Assembly: GCF_014641855.1 (NCBI RefSeq)
Contig: NZ_BMII01000024.1
Span: forward strand, 17,265 to 81,264
Source of the DNA: Shewanella inventionis
GTDB lineage: Bacteria > Pseudomonadota > Gammaproteobacteria > Enterobacterales > Shewanellaceae
DNA length: 64,000 bases
Reading direction: 5' to 3'
Within the stretch, counting starts at the first letter, position 1; every line of letters starts with the position of its first letter. A program made the position numbers and the translations under genes. The notes beneath the pieces were generated by a model. The model did not search any database, was not told the origin of the DNA, and saw only the letters and a list, made by a program, of their open reading frames with translations. Shown here in pieces: positions 51,516 to 58,791 of the stretch.

Positions 51516-51890
51516 CCACAACGCGCTCACGGGCTTCATTTTCGATAAGTCTGCTGGTGGAATGTCATCAGTTAAAAACAAATCCCACAAACTTGGGTAG
51601 GCATATTCTGTATTTGATTGAAAGCTCCCGCCTCTTACATGCTCGAAACCAAACTTTTTGGCTAATCTTAATGTACATTGGTCTACTATTTTTGAAATAT
51701 CATTGTGTTTCGCTGCGCCGATCTCACTTAGATGGACCACTCGCTTTGGATGAAAAATAGATAGCCATTCGCTACCTAAGTCATCTACTTGTTCGAAATT
51801 AAGCCACAGTGCCTTTCCAACATCAGCTGATGAGTTAACAAAATAGTTATTCTGGTCGAGCTCAAGGACATAAAGATGCATAACACTCAC
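51504..51890 (-). pseudogene. 5' half of a gene split by the Tn7-like element (GIY-YIG-like)
   Basis: The frame starts at the ATG at 51890 and runs 124 codons to the insertion point at 51520/51521, then four codons (LWVNN) inside the transposon end to a stop. The text MHLYVLELDQNNYFV, then SEWLSIFHPKRVV, then LRLAKKFGFEHVRGGSF recalls small GIY-YIG-like proteins, with the catalytic Gly and Arg region poorly kept. Together with 44492-44687 it formed one protein of about 188 residues: GIY-YIG-like plus zinc ribbon. The truncated protein may still be made. Confidence 0.75.
51521..51525. repeat. Target-site duplication ACGCG (right)
   Basis: Five bases directly outside the right inverted repeat, identical to 44683-44687. 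Confidence 0.85.
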
Positions 51891-51996
51891 TTAGTTAGTT
51901 GCCTTCAATGATTCCGGCAGTAATTGGCCAAGAACCCAGATATATAGTTAGTGCATTCAGAAAATAATTCAAATGATATAAAAAACATCAAAAATA

Positions 51997-52032
51997 GTGA
52001 ACTTTGTTCTTGATTATGTGAACTTAGTTCAC
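51997..52032. promoter_or_regulatory. Two operator-like copies before the HTH module
   Basis: Perfect palindrome GTGAACTTAGTTCAC (52018-52032) and a related GTGAACTTTGTTCTT (51997-52011), centres 21 bp apart, i.e. two helical turns. They lie about 100 bp upstream of a two-gene unit that encodes an XRE-type HTH protein, the likely binder. Confidence 0.55.
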
Positions 52033-52129
52033 TATCATAATTTTGAGAGTTAGGTAGTTATTTTTTACAAAACTTAAAAGTATGCATACAGCGTATTGTC
52101 AGTAAATCTAAACATCAAAGGAATTTATC

Positions 52130-52393
52130 ATGATAGCTCACGAAGTCGCTACTAGCTTAGCGTTGGTAGAATCAGCAGCAGGTTACAGTTTTTATATTCA
52201 AAATGAAGTTAGCAATGATGAACTAATAACATCACTACAAGAGAAGTCAACGGGGGTTTATTCTTCTGGCGATGAGGCAGAGCTGTTTGTTTTTAGTGAT
52301 GGAAGTTGCATAAACCGTCAAGGAGACGAATATTTTATCAATGACGATGTAGAAGTTTTGGCTCAAGAATACTTAGAAAAGGTTTCTTTTTAA
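52130..52393 (+). CDS. Small protein coupled to an HTH regulator
   Basis: 87 residues, acidic (SGDEAELFVFSDGSCINRQGDEYFINDDVEVL). No known toxin motif. The stop overlaps the start of the HTH gene (TAATG). It may be a toxin-antitoxin or regulator-effector unit, but this is inferred from layout only. Confidence 0.5.
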   Translation: MIAHEVATSLALVESAAGYSFYIQNEVSNDELITSLQEKSTGVYSSGDEAELFVFSDGSCINRQGDEYFINDDVEVLAQEYLEKVSF

Positions 52394-52779
52394 TGAACCC
52401 AATTCAAATACAACAAGCCCGGAAATTGTTAGGCTTGACTCAAACAGAATTAGCGGCTGAGCTTGGTTGGACAACTAAGCGTAACGTAGTAAATCTTGAG
52501 CATGATACTAAACCTAAACCATGCACTGTACAAACGGCGCTGTCAATCGAATGCCTATTGCGCCGAGCTCAGTTATGGGAACGGTTTGTTAAAATGGATT
52601 GGTTTGCTGGATTGAGTGAACGTAATCAGGACGGATTAACCCGCCTCAATTTGTTCGACATGGATGCTGTTGAAGCCCTTGTGAACAATGCTGATTATAT
52701 GTTCCCTCCTGGTTGTAATCTAGCCAATCGTAGCAAGATAGAAATAGCCACTCATATAGCGACTTTCAGGCAAAAATAG
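52393..52779 (+). CDS. XRE-family HTH protein
   Basis: 128 residues. HTH at about 5-45: IQQARKLLGLTQTELAAELG, then WTTKRNVVNLEHDTKPKPC. The C-terminal 70 residues are helical and unknown. It probably represses its own operon through the GTGAAC...GTTCAC sites upstream. Confidence 0.75.
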   Translation: MNPIQIQQARKLLGLTQTELAAELGWTTKRNVVNLEHDTKPKPCTVQTALSIECLLRRAQLWERFVKMDWFAGLSERNQDGLTRLNLFDMDAVEALVNNADYMFPPGCNLANRSKIEIATHIATFRQK

Positions 52780-52841
52780 GTGCCGAGATAAATGTGGTTA
52801 TCACTCATGGTATTTTCAGGTAAATCAATTTAGGAGTAAAA

Positions 52842-53075
52842 ATGAGTCAAGATGTTTACCGTGATAGTGGGTTTAAGGTCTTTTTTTTCTCAAATGATGA
52901 GGCAAGAATGCATGTTCACGTCGTGGGGAATGAAGGTGAAGCAAAGTTCTGGTTAGAGCCAGAGTTCTGCTATGCAAACAGCAATCTACCAGTAGAAGCG
53001 CTTTCTATACTTGGTCGTAGCGTTAAGGCTAACGAAGATGAAATACGGAAAGCATGGACCAAACACTTTTGCTAA
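52842..53075 (+). CDS. DUF4160-family small protein
   Basis: 77 residues with the DUF4160 pattern: short N-terminal strand FKVFFFSNDEARMHVHVVGNEGEAKFWLEPE and a C-terminal helix ending in EIRKAWTKHF. DUF4160 genes often pair with DUF2442 genes in toxin-antitoxin-like modules; no DUF2442 is seen next to it. Confidence 0.7.
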   Translation: MSQDVYRDSGFKVFFFSNDEARMHVHVVGNEGEAKFWLEPEFCYANSNLPVEALSILGRSVKANEDEIRKAWTKHFC

Positions 53076-53168
53076 AGTATTGAGGCCCCTTCACCGTGTT
53101 TGGTCCAAATAGGTCGCCGGTTCGGTAGCAGACCGATAGCACTAAATTTAGATAATGAGGAAAATTGC

Positions 53169-53816
53169 ATGGAACGTATCAAACTTATTCAACAGTTAGA
53201 GTTAGCATTGCAATATGCAAAATCAGACAGCAACGATGAAATCATATTTGATATAGCTGATAAGTCCTTCCATATCATTTTTAGTAAAGACAACCCTTTG
53301 GATGATATACCACTTCATCAACTTCTTGCTCAAGGTGAATACGTAAAAAGCATCCAATACTTAGCAGATTGGCTTGGTAAGTGTCTTGACATTGACACAC
53401 GATTCTCATGCGGTTTGTTTCGTAGTGACGATCCTAGAGGAACCGGTGTAGCGTATGAGTACGGGGAGGGCGAAAAGTTAACTGAACATTTAACTAAGGT
53501 AGCGACTTCAAGTGGGATTTGGTATTTAACGTTGTATCGAAGTTTCAGTAAAAATGAAAATAGTGATTTTAACGAACTCTATTCCCAGATGAAAAGAGAT
53601 CTAGGTTTTGATACGGTTGAACTACAGGTCGCGCTGGTAAGACTGCTGCCCAAAAAATCAAAAGAAGACAGTATTGAAAGTATCTCACCTCCTTTGCGAA
53701 TGAAAGAAATGTACCCGGAACGCAGAGTTGGCGAAGAAGAAGCATTCGAACTTTTAAGTGATCTATATACTACTTACAAAGAGTGGGAAGACGAACAACC
53801 GGGTGTGAAGGATTGA
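53169..53816 (+). CDS. Hypothetical protein
   Basis: 215 residues from the ATG at 53169, which has GAGG 8 bp upstream; the frame is open to 53100. Soluble; a conserved-looking FRSDDPRGTGVAYEYGEGEKLTEHL stretch near residue 80 and a Glu-rich C-terminus. No recognised family. Confidence 0.55.
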   Translation: MERIKLIQQLELALQYAKSDSNDEIIFDIADKSFHIIFSKDNPLDDIPLHQLLAQGEYVKSIQYLADWLGKCLDIDTRFSCGLFRSDDPRGTGVAYEYGEGEKLTEHLTKVATSSGIWYLTLYRSFSKNENSDFNELYSQMKRDLGFDTVELQVALVRLLPKKSKEDSIESISPPLRMKEMYPERRVGEEEAFELLSDLYTTYKEWEDEQPGVKD

Positions 53817-53871
53817 ATACACGAACAAGGACCGACATTAGTTTTATAAACTTTTAGATGGGGAATGAGTT

Positions 53872-54153
53872 ATGTCCATAAAAGACAGTACCAACATAGA
53901 AAGTCGTTACAGTGTGATCAGTAACAACGATGACGCCATGCACCCTTCTGGATATCATCGTATTTTTGATATGAAAACCAATGCCATTGTCGCGATTATT
54001 GATGATTATGCTTTGGCTAAGGGATTAGTAAAAAGACTTGAGCAAGCAGAAAAGCTAGCAGTATTAACGCGATTTATAGATGGCCGTCTTAGTGTTTTCC
54101 CAAAAGAACTCAGACTTGAGTTTGATGGAAAATTAAAAGAATTAGGTTTGTAA
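53872..54153 (+). CDS. Small hypothetical protein
   Basis: 93 residues: SRYSVISNNDDAMHPSGYHRIFDMKTNAIVAIIDDYALAKGLV, then a helical tail. Mixed beta then alpha. GGGAATGAG upstream is a plausible ribosome site. No family recognised. Its downstream side opens into the large noncoding block. Confidence 0.5.
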   Translation: MSIKDSTNIESRYSVISNNDDAMHPSGYHRIFDMKTNAIVAIIDDYALAKGLVKRLEQAEKLAVLTRFIDGRLSVFPKELRLEFDGKLKELGL

Positions 54154-54307
54154 TCGTAAATCAGCAGACGAAACCACACCACCTATAAAGGGGCTGCACG
54201 AGCATTATTAGTGAAATGAGAATGCCCCAGCACATATGATTGCCTGGTGATGACGTGCTATGCCCTGGGAAACAACGTTACCGAACTGCCCAGGAACAAG
54301 CATCCCC

Positions 54308-54387
54308 ACACCCTCCAACCCCAAAAGACAACATTCCAACAAATACAATGAGCAACACCCTCTAACCATGAAAGACAACATTCCCAT
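54308..54387. repeat. Two 33-bp direct repeats (third copy inverted at 55028-55057)
   Basis: Units at 54308-54340 and 54355-54387 share ACACCCTCYAACC and AAAGACAACATTCC, with 47-bp period. A third, inverted copy (GGGAATGTTGTCTTTTTGG) lies at 55028-55057. They bracket the AT-rich inverted-repeat region. A hairpin CCTGGG/CCCAGG lies just upstream (about 54269-54295). Confidence 0.65.
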
Positions 54388-54551
54388 TTAGATTACCCGA
54401 TAAGGACATGGGTAACCGACAAGCTGATCTCTTCGTTGCTGACGCTTTTAATTGCTTTTTCCTCCCGGCTTCAATTGCATCATGACGACTTTGCTTTCGG
54501 GCGCGAATTTGGCCCTATTTGGAAGAGGAATTGACAAGAGGGTCAATGTTA

Positions 54552-54885
54552 TTCTTTTAAAATAATTCTTCTTGTTTTTAAGATCTTTTAACCGCTTTTA
54601 AAATGATTGATATGAGAATAAACGTATTGGAAAAGTACCGACGGCTTAACTTAACCAGGTGGTAAAATTAACCGATTCAAGATAATTATGTTGAAAAATA
54701 ACCGATTTTAAGTAAATTCTTCTTAAATATATCCGTTAAAATTATAGTTTATCCTCTTTTAATTCAATTCTATTACAAGAGAAGTATCTTCCCTTAAATC
54801 AATTCTATTTCAATAGAACTCTATTCAAATCCGTTCATGCTTTTAAAAGCGTACAAGATCTTTAAAAAGAATTATTTTAAAAGAA
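54552..54885. other. AT-rich noncoding block with long inverted repeats (possible origin)
   Basis: Bounded by a perfect 19-bp inverted repeat TTCTTTTAAAATAATTCTT (54552-54570 / 54867-54885) which continues inward imperfectly through AGATCTT and GCTTTTAAAA. Between the arms are iteron-like phrases: TTTAACCGCTTTTAAAAT (54588), TTAACCGATTCAAGATAATT (54668), ATAACCGATTTTAAGTAAAT (54698) and the inverse ATCCGTTAAAATTAT (54731). No ORF of note. The structure fits a plasmid replication origin or a replication control region, but no initiator gene is recognised nearby. The flanks 54154-54307, 54388-54551 and 54886-55027 show nothing else. Confidence 0.45.
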
Positions 54886-55114
54886 GTACGCGTGGGCGGG
54901 TTAGGGCTTCGACAAGGGGTCGAGTAGTCGATGAGGGTTAAAGCTAAAGCAAAAAAGCGCCAGCCACAACAAAAGCATGAGTCGAAGATACCCGCCTGCA
55001 GCCACCCACGCTGTTGAGTAAGGACTAGTTGGGAATGTTGTCTTTTTGGTATGGTGTTTTGTGTTATTGTATTGTACTCTTTTAGTATCTGAAACGTACA
55101 ATAGCGAGCCCGTT

Positions 55115-55738
55115 ATGCTTCCCTCAAATGGTATCTTTATCTTTGGTGCTGAAGAACAGTCGTTTAACAGTTCCAGTCACTTGACCAATTTCATCAAGTA
55201 CCTGTTCTCGGATTCTACCAACCATCAAGCAAATGAGTTAACTGCGCACAACGCCTTCTTCTATGCAGGGAAAAGCGGCAAAGCAGGCCGATTTGTGAAT
55301 GACAACAAAGCTGAAATCACCTTGTTCAAAGACTTTATCGCCAACGAAAAGCTTACCTATCAGTCATGCATCATGGATATTCACTACCTTTTCTTCCTCA
55401 TCGAAATCAATGGCAAACTTTTCTCCAATATCGTAGGGGAACGCAATGGCAAGTTAGTCATGTATCTCAACTATGATACGTTTATGGATATCGCTCATGA
55501 GTATTTCTATGACGAACCTCACGCATTTGAAAATGCGCTGATGGCTAAAATCGAACAATGCAACGTCAACCCAATCCATATCAGTGAGCCTTCCATCAGT
55601 GAGAGTGACCGACGCATGATCGAACTTGCCTTGCATAAACAAGTTAAAAGGTTTTGTAATCGTGACACCATTATCTCAATCTCGCATGGTGATCAATCAT
55701 CTGCGTATCACATCCACCGGATAACTCGCAGATCCTGA
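55115..55738 (+). CDS. Hypothetical protein next to the AT-rich block
   Basis: 207 residues from the ATG at 55115; the frame is open to a TTG at 55046 that lies in the inverted 30-bp repeat, so the later start is preferred. Soluble, mixed alpha/beta (GIFIFGAEEQSF, CIMDIHYLFFLIEINGKLF), ending in a basic tail. No family recognised. Because it directly follows the candidate origin it should be considered as a possible replication or control protein, though no known Rep motif is seen. Confidence 0.5.
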   Translation: MLPSNGIFIFGAEEQSFNSSSHLTNFIKYLFSDSTNHQANELTAHNAFFYAGKSGKAGRFVNDNKAEITLFKDFIANEKLTYQSCIMDIHYLFFLIEINGKLFSNIVGERNGKLVMYLNYDTFMDIAHEYFYDEPHAFENALMAKIEQCNVNPIHISEPSISESDRRMIELALHKQVKRFCNRDTIISISHGDQSSAYHIHRITRRS

Positions 55739-55833
55739 AATCCCAGCGCAATACACGTTTTGATAATGGTAGTGTCAGATAATCTCACTACTACCAGGAT
55801 GGGAAGTGTATTTGCCGGTATAAAAGCTTTCTG

Positions 55834-55876
55834 CTAGATGGCCAAGCTAATGATTTCTACAAAAGCGGCCATCTAG
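55834..55876. repeat. Inverted repeat CTAGATGGCC / GGCCATCTAG
   Basis: Perfect 10-bp arms with a 23-nt loop in the 55739-56015 gap. No T run follows. It may be a processing hairpin or binding site; no gene is visible in this gap. Confidence 0.5.
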
Positions 55877-56015
55877 GATAGTTGGTTAATCCTAAAAACA
55901 GAGGTCTGCTGGGCGAAGCAAAAGGATTTGTACAAATTTGGCGCCCAACTATGCGATAATATGGGTTAGTCTGCACATACAGTAAGATTATGCCACCGTA
56001 ATTGATGAGGTTTAT

Positions 56016-57206
56016 TTGAATAACACTAGCGCAAATCCAATTACTCTTAATGAATGTTTGTCCGTGGCCTCGCAATGTGCAACCAAGAGTGAATTTCGCA
56101 AACACTCGACACACTACAGGGCGGCACAAATCAATGGTTGGCTTGAACAGTGCAATGACATCATTACATTCACTTCAAAGGATGAGTGCATTCGTCGAGC
56201 ACAAAACTGTCTTAGCCCGGCTAAATTTAAACAATGGCAAAAGAAATACTACAAAGCAGCGATGGAAAATGATTGGCTTGACGATTGTTGGCAAGCGATA
56301 AAGACATCCCGCCGTGACTTTACTCTCGATGAGTGCGTTAACCAGTCAAAGGCTTGCATCAATTATTCAGATTTCAAAACGAATTATTCTGTTTATTATC
56401 AGGTTGCAGAACGAAATGGTTGGTTATCGCAATGCTTGAATGCCCTGCCAAAACACTCTGAAACCTATGACGCCTGCATTTCCGCTGCGCAATTGTGCAA
56501 GACTGAACGGGAATTTAGGGCAACTCAATCACATTTTTATCTGGCCGCTAAAGCAAATAAATGGTTGGCTGATTGTTACTCCAGCATCAGGCGCCCATAT
56601 ACACTCGAAGAATGCATTGCCCAAGCAAACCTGTGTGAAACAAAGTCCGAATTCAAGCGTATTACCCGCATATACCGTGTTGCCAAAAAAAATGGTTGGC
56701 TTGATGAGTGTTTTTCGCATATTGCCGCACCTTCAGTGGAACCTACACTAGATTTGTGTTTGCTTAAAGCCCGTAAGTACAGCAATAAACGCACGTTTAA
56801 GATGTATCAGAAAGAATTGTATAAAGCAGCTGAGCAGAATGGTTGGTTAGATTTATGCGTTTATGGTACCAACCTCACCTTAGAGGATTGCGTTATGGTT
56901 GCCAGCCAGTGTACAAGCCGCAAAGAGTTTGCCACTTTACATGAACAATACTACCAAGCCGCTAAAAACAATGGTTGGTTAGTACGTTGTCTCTCTGCCC
57001 TAAAGCCTGGTCAAATAATTAAGCCCAACAAACCTAAAGCAGTTGTTCTAGATCCAACTAAAGAAATTACTCTCAAGCTGTGTATAGCCGACGCCAAACG
57101 ATTTTCAACCAAAGAGGAGTGGCAGCGAGAAAGTTTTAAAATCCACAATAGAGCTCGAAGCAATGGTTGGCACAAGCACTGTTGCAAGCATATGAAAAAA
57201 TCATAG
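56016..57206 (+). CDS. Protein of eight Cys/GWL repeats
   Basis: 396 residues, TTG start with TGAGG 5 bp upstream. It is almost entirely eight repeats of about 45 residues with the pattern ECxxxAxxCxxxxEFxxxxxxYxxAxxNGWLxxC. Repeats 6 and 8 have lost the second Cys. Similar YxxAxxNGWL repeats occur in phage and homing-endonuclease-linked proteins, where they are thought to bind DNA, but no catalytic domain is attached here. Up to three Cys per repeat suggests metal binding or a cytosolic Cys-rich solenoid. An 8-bp hairpin (57202-57228) overlaps the stop. Confidence 0.65.
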   Translation: MNNTSANPITLNECLSVASQCATKSEFRKHSTHYRAAQINGWLEQCNDIITFTSKDECIRRAQNCLSPAKFKQWQKKYYKAAMENDWLDDCWQAIKTSRRDFTLDECVNQSKACINYSDFKTNYSVYYQVAERNGWLSQCLNALPKHSETYDACISAAQLCKTEREFRATQSHFYLAAKANKWLADCYSSIRRPYTLEECIAQANLCETKSEFKRITRIYRVAKKNGWLDECFSHIAAPSVEPTLDLCLLKARKYSNKRTFKMYQKELYKAAEQNGWLDLCVYGTNLTLEDCVMVASQCTSRKEFATLHEQYYQAAKNNGWLVRCLSALKPGQIIKPNKPKAVVLDPTKEITLKLCIADAKRFSTKEEWQRESFKIHNRARSNGWHKHCCKHMKKS

Positions 57207-57325
57207 GTGGGTTAATAGAACACCTATGTTCAAACATTAAACCGTTAAAATCTGAAATATATCCTTTCTACATCGCTTTCTTATGCTACTACAGGTGTTT
57301 CTGTTGTTAGCTCACCCTCCAACAA

Positions 57326-57355
57326 AATGTACTAATCATGTATCGAATAGGTTAA
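57326..57355 (+). promoter_or_regulatory. Two-half-site element K, upstream of the five-paralogue array
   Basis: AATGTAC (57326-57332) and ATGTAT (ending 57343), 11 bp apart, then CGAATAGGTTAA. The 3' part is diverged. It lies 196 bp before the first array gene. The gap 57207-57521 holds otherwise only a possible leader ORF. Confidence 0.45.
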
Positions 57356-57448
57356 TATAGTCATTATTTACCCAGCTGGTGGGTTCAACTTACGTCATCC
57401 ACCGGATTTTTAGTCCATTCACATTGAAGGGCGGTTTGAGGTTGAATA

Positions 57449-57496
57449 ATGACTTACATTAATCATGAAGATTTTGCTTTGCCCGACTTTATCTAA
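57449..57496 (+). CDS. Possible 15-codon leader ORF before the array
   Basis: MTYINHEDFALPDFI with GAGG 8 bp upstream of the ATG and a TAA stop 25 bp before the array's first ATG. It may be a leader peptide coupling translation to array expression, or chance; no codon bias argument is possible at this length. Confidence 0.25.
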   Translation: MTYINHEDFALPDFI

Positions 57497-57521
57497 ACCG
57501 CACTGACAAGATACAAAATTT

Positions 57522-58781
57522 ATGGAAGCTCAACTTATGCATCGATATAACGACTTAGAATCAATGATACGTGTTGAACATGTGCCTTATCGTATGGCTG
57601 ACATCGAGGCAAGTGCAGAAGCGATTGTTGCCGGGATGGAAGCCCGATACGTTGAGTTGGCTCAAATAGAACTCCCAATGATGATTACTTCATACAGAAA
57701 AGGCTATGAGGAACAACACCAAGAATTAATAGCGCCATTTCAAAATAATCCACAATTTGACGAATGTATCAGAAAACATGTAGAAAATACTTTGAATATT
57801 GAATTAGATGATATTACAAGGATGGCCGAACTATCGGGGATCACTGACCTACCGGACCTAAGCGGAACCAGAGTTGTCACTGATTTTAGACGATGGATAT
57901 TGTTGAGGTGCTTCGATAGTGACAACCGTATAACTTTAACTGAATTTAAAAATGATTCTAGACAATATTTACAAGCTGTTTTTGAGATGACTCCGACTGG
58001 TTTTCGCCACCCGTATAAAATGAAACAGCTTATTCCCTTAGAACGTGACAGTAAGTTAAGTGATCTTGAATTAGGTTTTCTTTTCCAAGGTGCTTTTCTC
58101 AATGAAACAGTACCTTTTAACACCCGAGAACTTGGCGTAATAACCGATTTAGTCCCAAGTGCCGAGTCATCGAGTCCTTATGGCTTGCTGTTGAAAATGA
58201 GAGATGGATATAAACTTAGTGCTTGCGCTCGTGCATTACTGATTAATCCATCTCACGAAGATCGTGCTCAAATTGACAAGTTTTTTGCCAAAATGGAAAG
58301 CGATGGGCATATTCCTGGTAACACTTTGCTTCACAAGATCCTCGATTGCCCGAGTGTGAACGATTTAACTCATGAGCAATATATTTGCAATGCCCGTCAA
58401 TTTTACTCGAAAGATCCAATCCAGCTGCAAAGCTCACTAGCAGAGTTTGATTACGTCAAAGGCAAGATTCTTAACCGTATGCTAATGCACCGTTTGCCGC
58501 GTAGGGATGACGATGTTCTTGATATCGTATACATGACACATCTAAAGCAATTTAGGGACGATATACCAGAGGACAACGCAGCGCGTGAAGTGATCTTTGG
58601 TCGTCATTTGCAACGCAGGATAAGAGAAAGCACGCCTCAAATCGAAGAATACCAGGCAAGTGTCGCTCTCAGTGAAGCTATCGACGACATGTTAACAAAC
58701 AATAGCCTTGCTGATGTCACGCAAGATGCTACGAATGATGGGGATAATCTTTATCAAACCCCGGTGTCAAACTCGCTATGA
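57522..58781 (+). CDS. Array paralogue 1, unknown family
   Basis: 419 residues (ATG 57522; the ATG at 57537 is an alternative). First of five tandem paralogues. N-terminal helical region (about 15-110), a central part with RRWILLRCF, LTEFKNDSRQYL and PYGLLLKMRDGYKL, then the best-conserved block CARALLINPSHEDRAQIDKFF (about 235-255), MHRLPRRDDDVLDIVYMTHLKQF (about 325-347) and SVALSEAIDDML. Ends in PVSNSL. No signal peptide or membrane segment, no catalytic motif I know. 10 bp to the next gene. Confidence 0.65.
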   Translation: MEAQLMHRYNDLESMIRVEHVPYRMADIEASAEAIVAGMEARYVELAQIELPMMITSYRKGYEEQHQELIAPFQNNPQFDECIRKHVENTLNIELDDITRMAELSGITDLPDLSGTRVVTDFRRWILLRCFDSDNRITLTEFKNDSRQYLQAVFEMTPTGFRHPYKMKQLIPLERDSKLSDLELGFLFQGAFLNETVPFNTRELGVITDLVPSAESSSPYGLLLKMRDGYKLSACARALLINPSHEDRAQIDKFFAKMESDGHIPGNTLLHKILDCPSVNDLTHEQYICNARQFYSKDPIQLQSSLAEFDYVKGKILNRMLMHRLPRRDDDVLDIVYMTHLKQFRDDIPEDNAAREVIFGRHLQRRIRESTPQIEEYQASVALSEAIDDMLTNNSLADVTQDATNDGDNLYQTPVSNSL

Positions 58782-58791
58782 GGGCAAAATA

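Larger units (their letters stand above)
44688..51520. mobile_element. Tn7-like cargo element (6.8 kb) without transposase
   Basis: Ends are TGTCGGTGAACA (44688-44699) and TGTTCACCCACA (51509-51520), an inverted repeat with one mismatch, flanked by ACGCG on both sides. Inside the left end three 21-bp repeats lie end to end (44693-44754); inside the right end three copies in opposite orientation are spread over about 150 bp (51373, 51427, 51495). This asymmetry of packed versus spaced transposase sites, the TGT...ACA termini and the 5-bp duplication fit the Tn7 family. No tnsABC-type gene is present, so it would need transposase in trans. Cargo: methyltransferase, helicase, GIY-YIG protein. 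The stretches 44755-45187 and 51103-51372 hold no gene; both contain a 27-bp near-identical segment (44871, 51264). Confidence 0.85.

Noticed and set aside
54308..54387. CRISPR-like direct repeats
   Set aside because: Only two imperfect copies, a 14-bp spacer and a third inverted copy 640 bp away; no cas genes.
54552..54885. MITE bounded by the 19-bp inverted repeat
   Set aside because: No target-site duplication flanks the arms, and the homology continues imperfectly inward as in a control region.
54901..55101. Minus-strand ORF of 66 codons
   Set aside because: Lies in the noncoding block between repeats, no ribosome site, composition unlike the neighbours.
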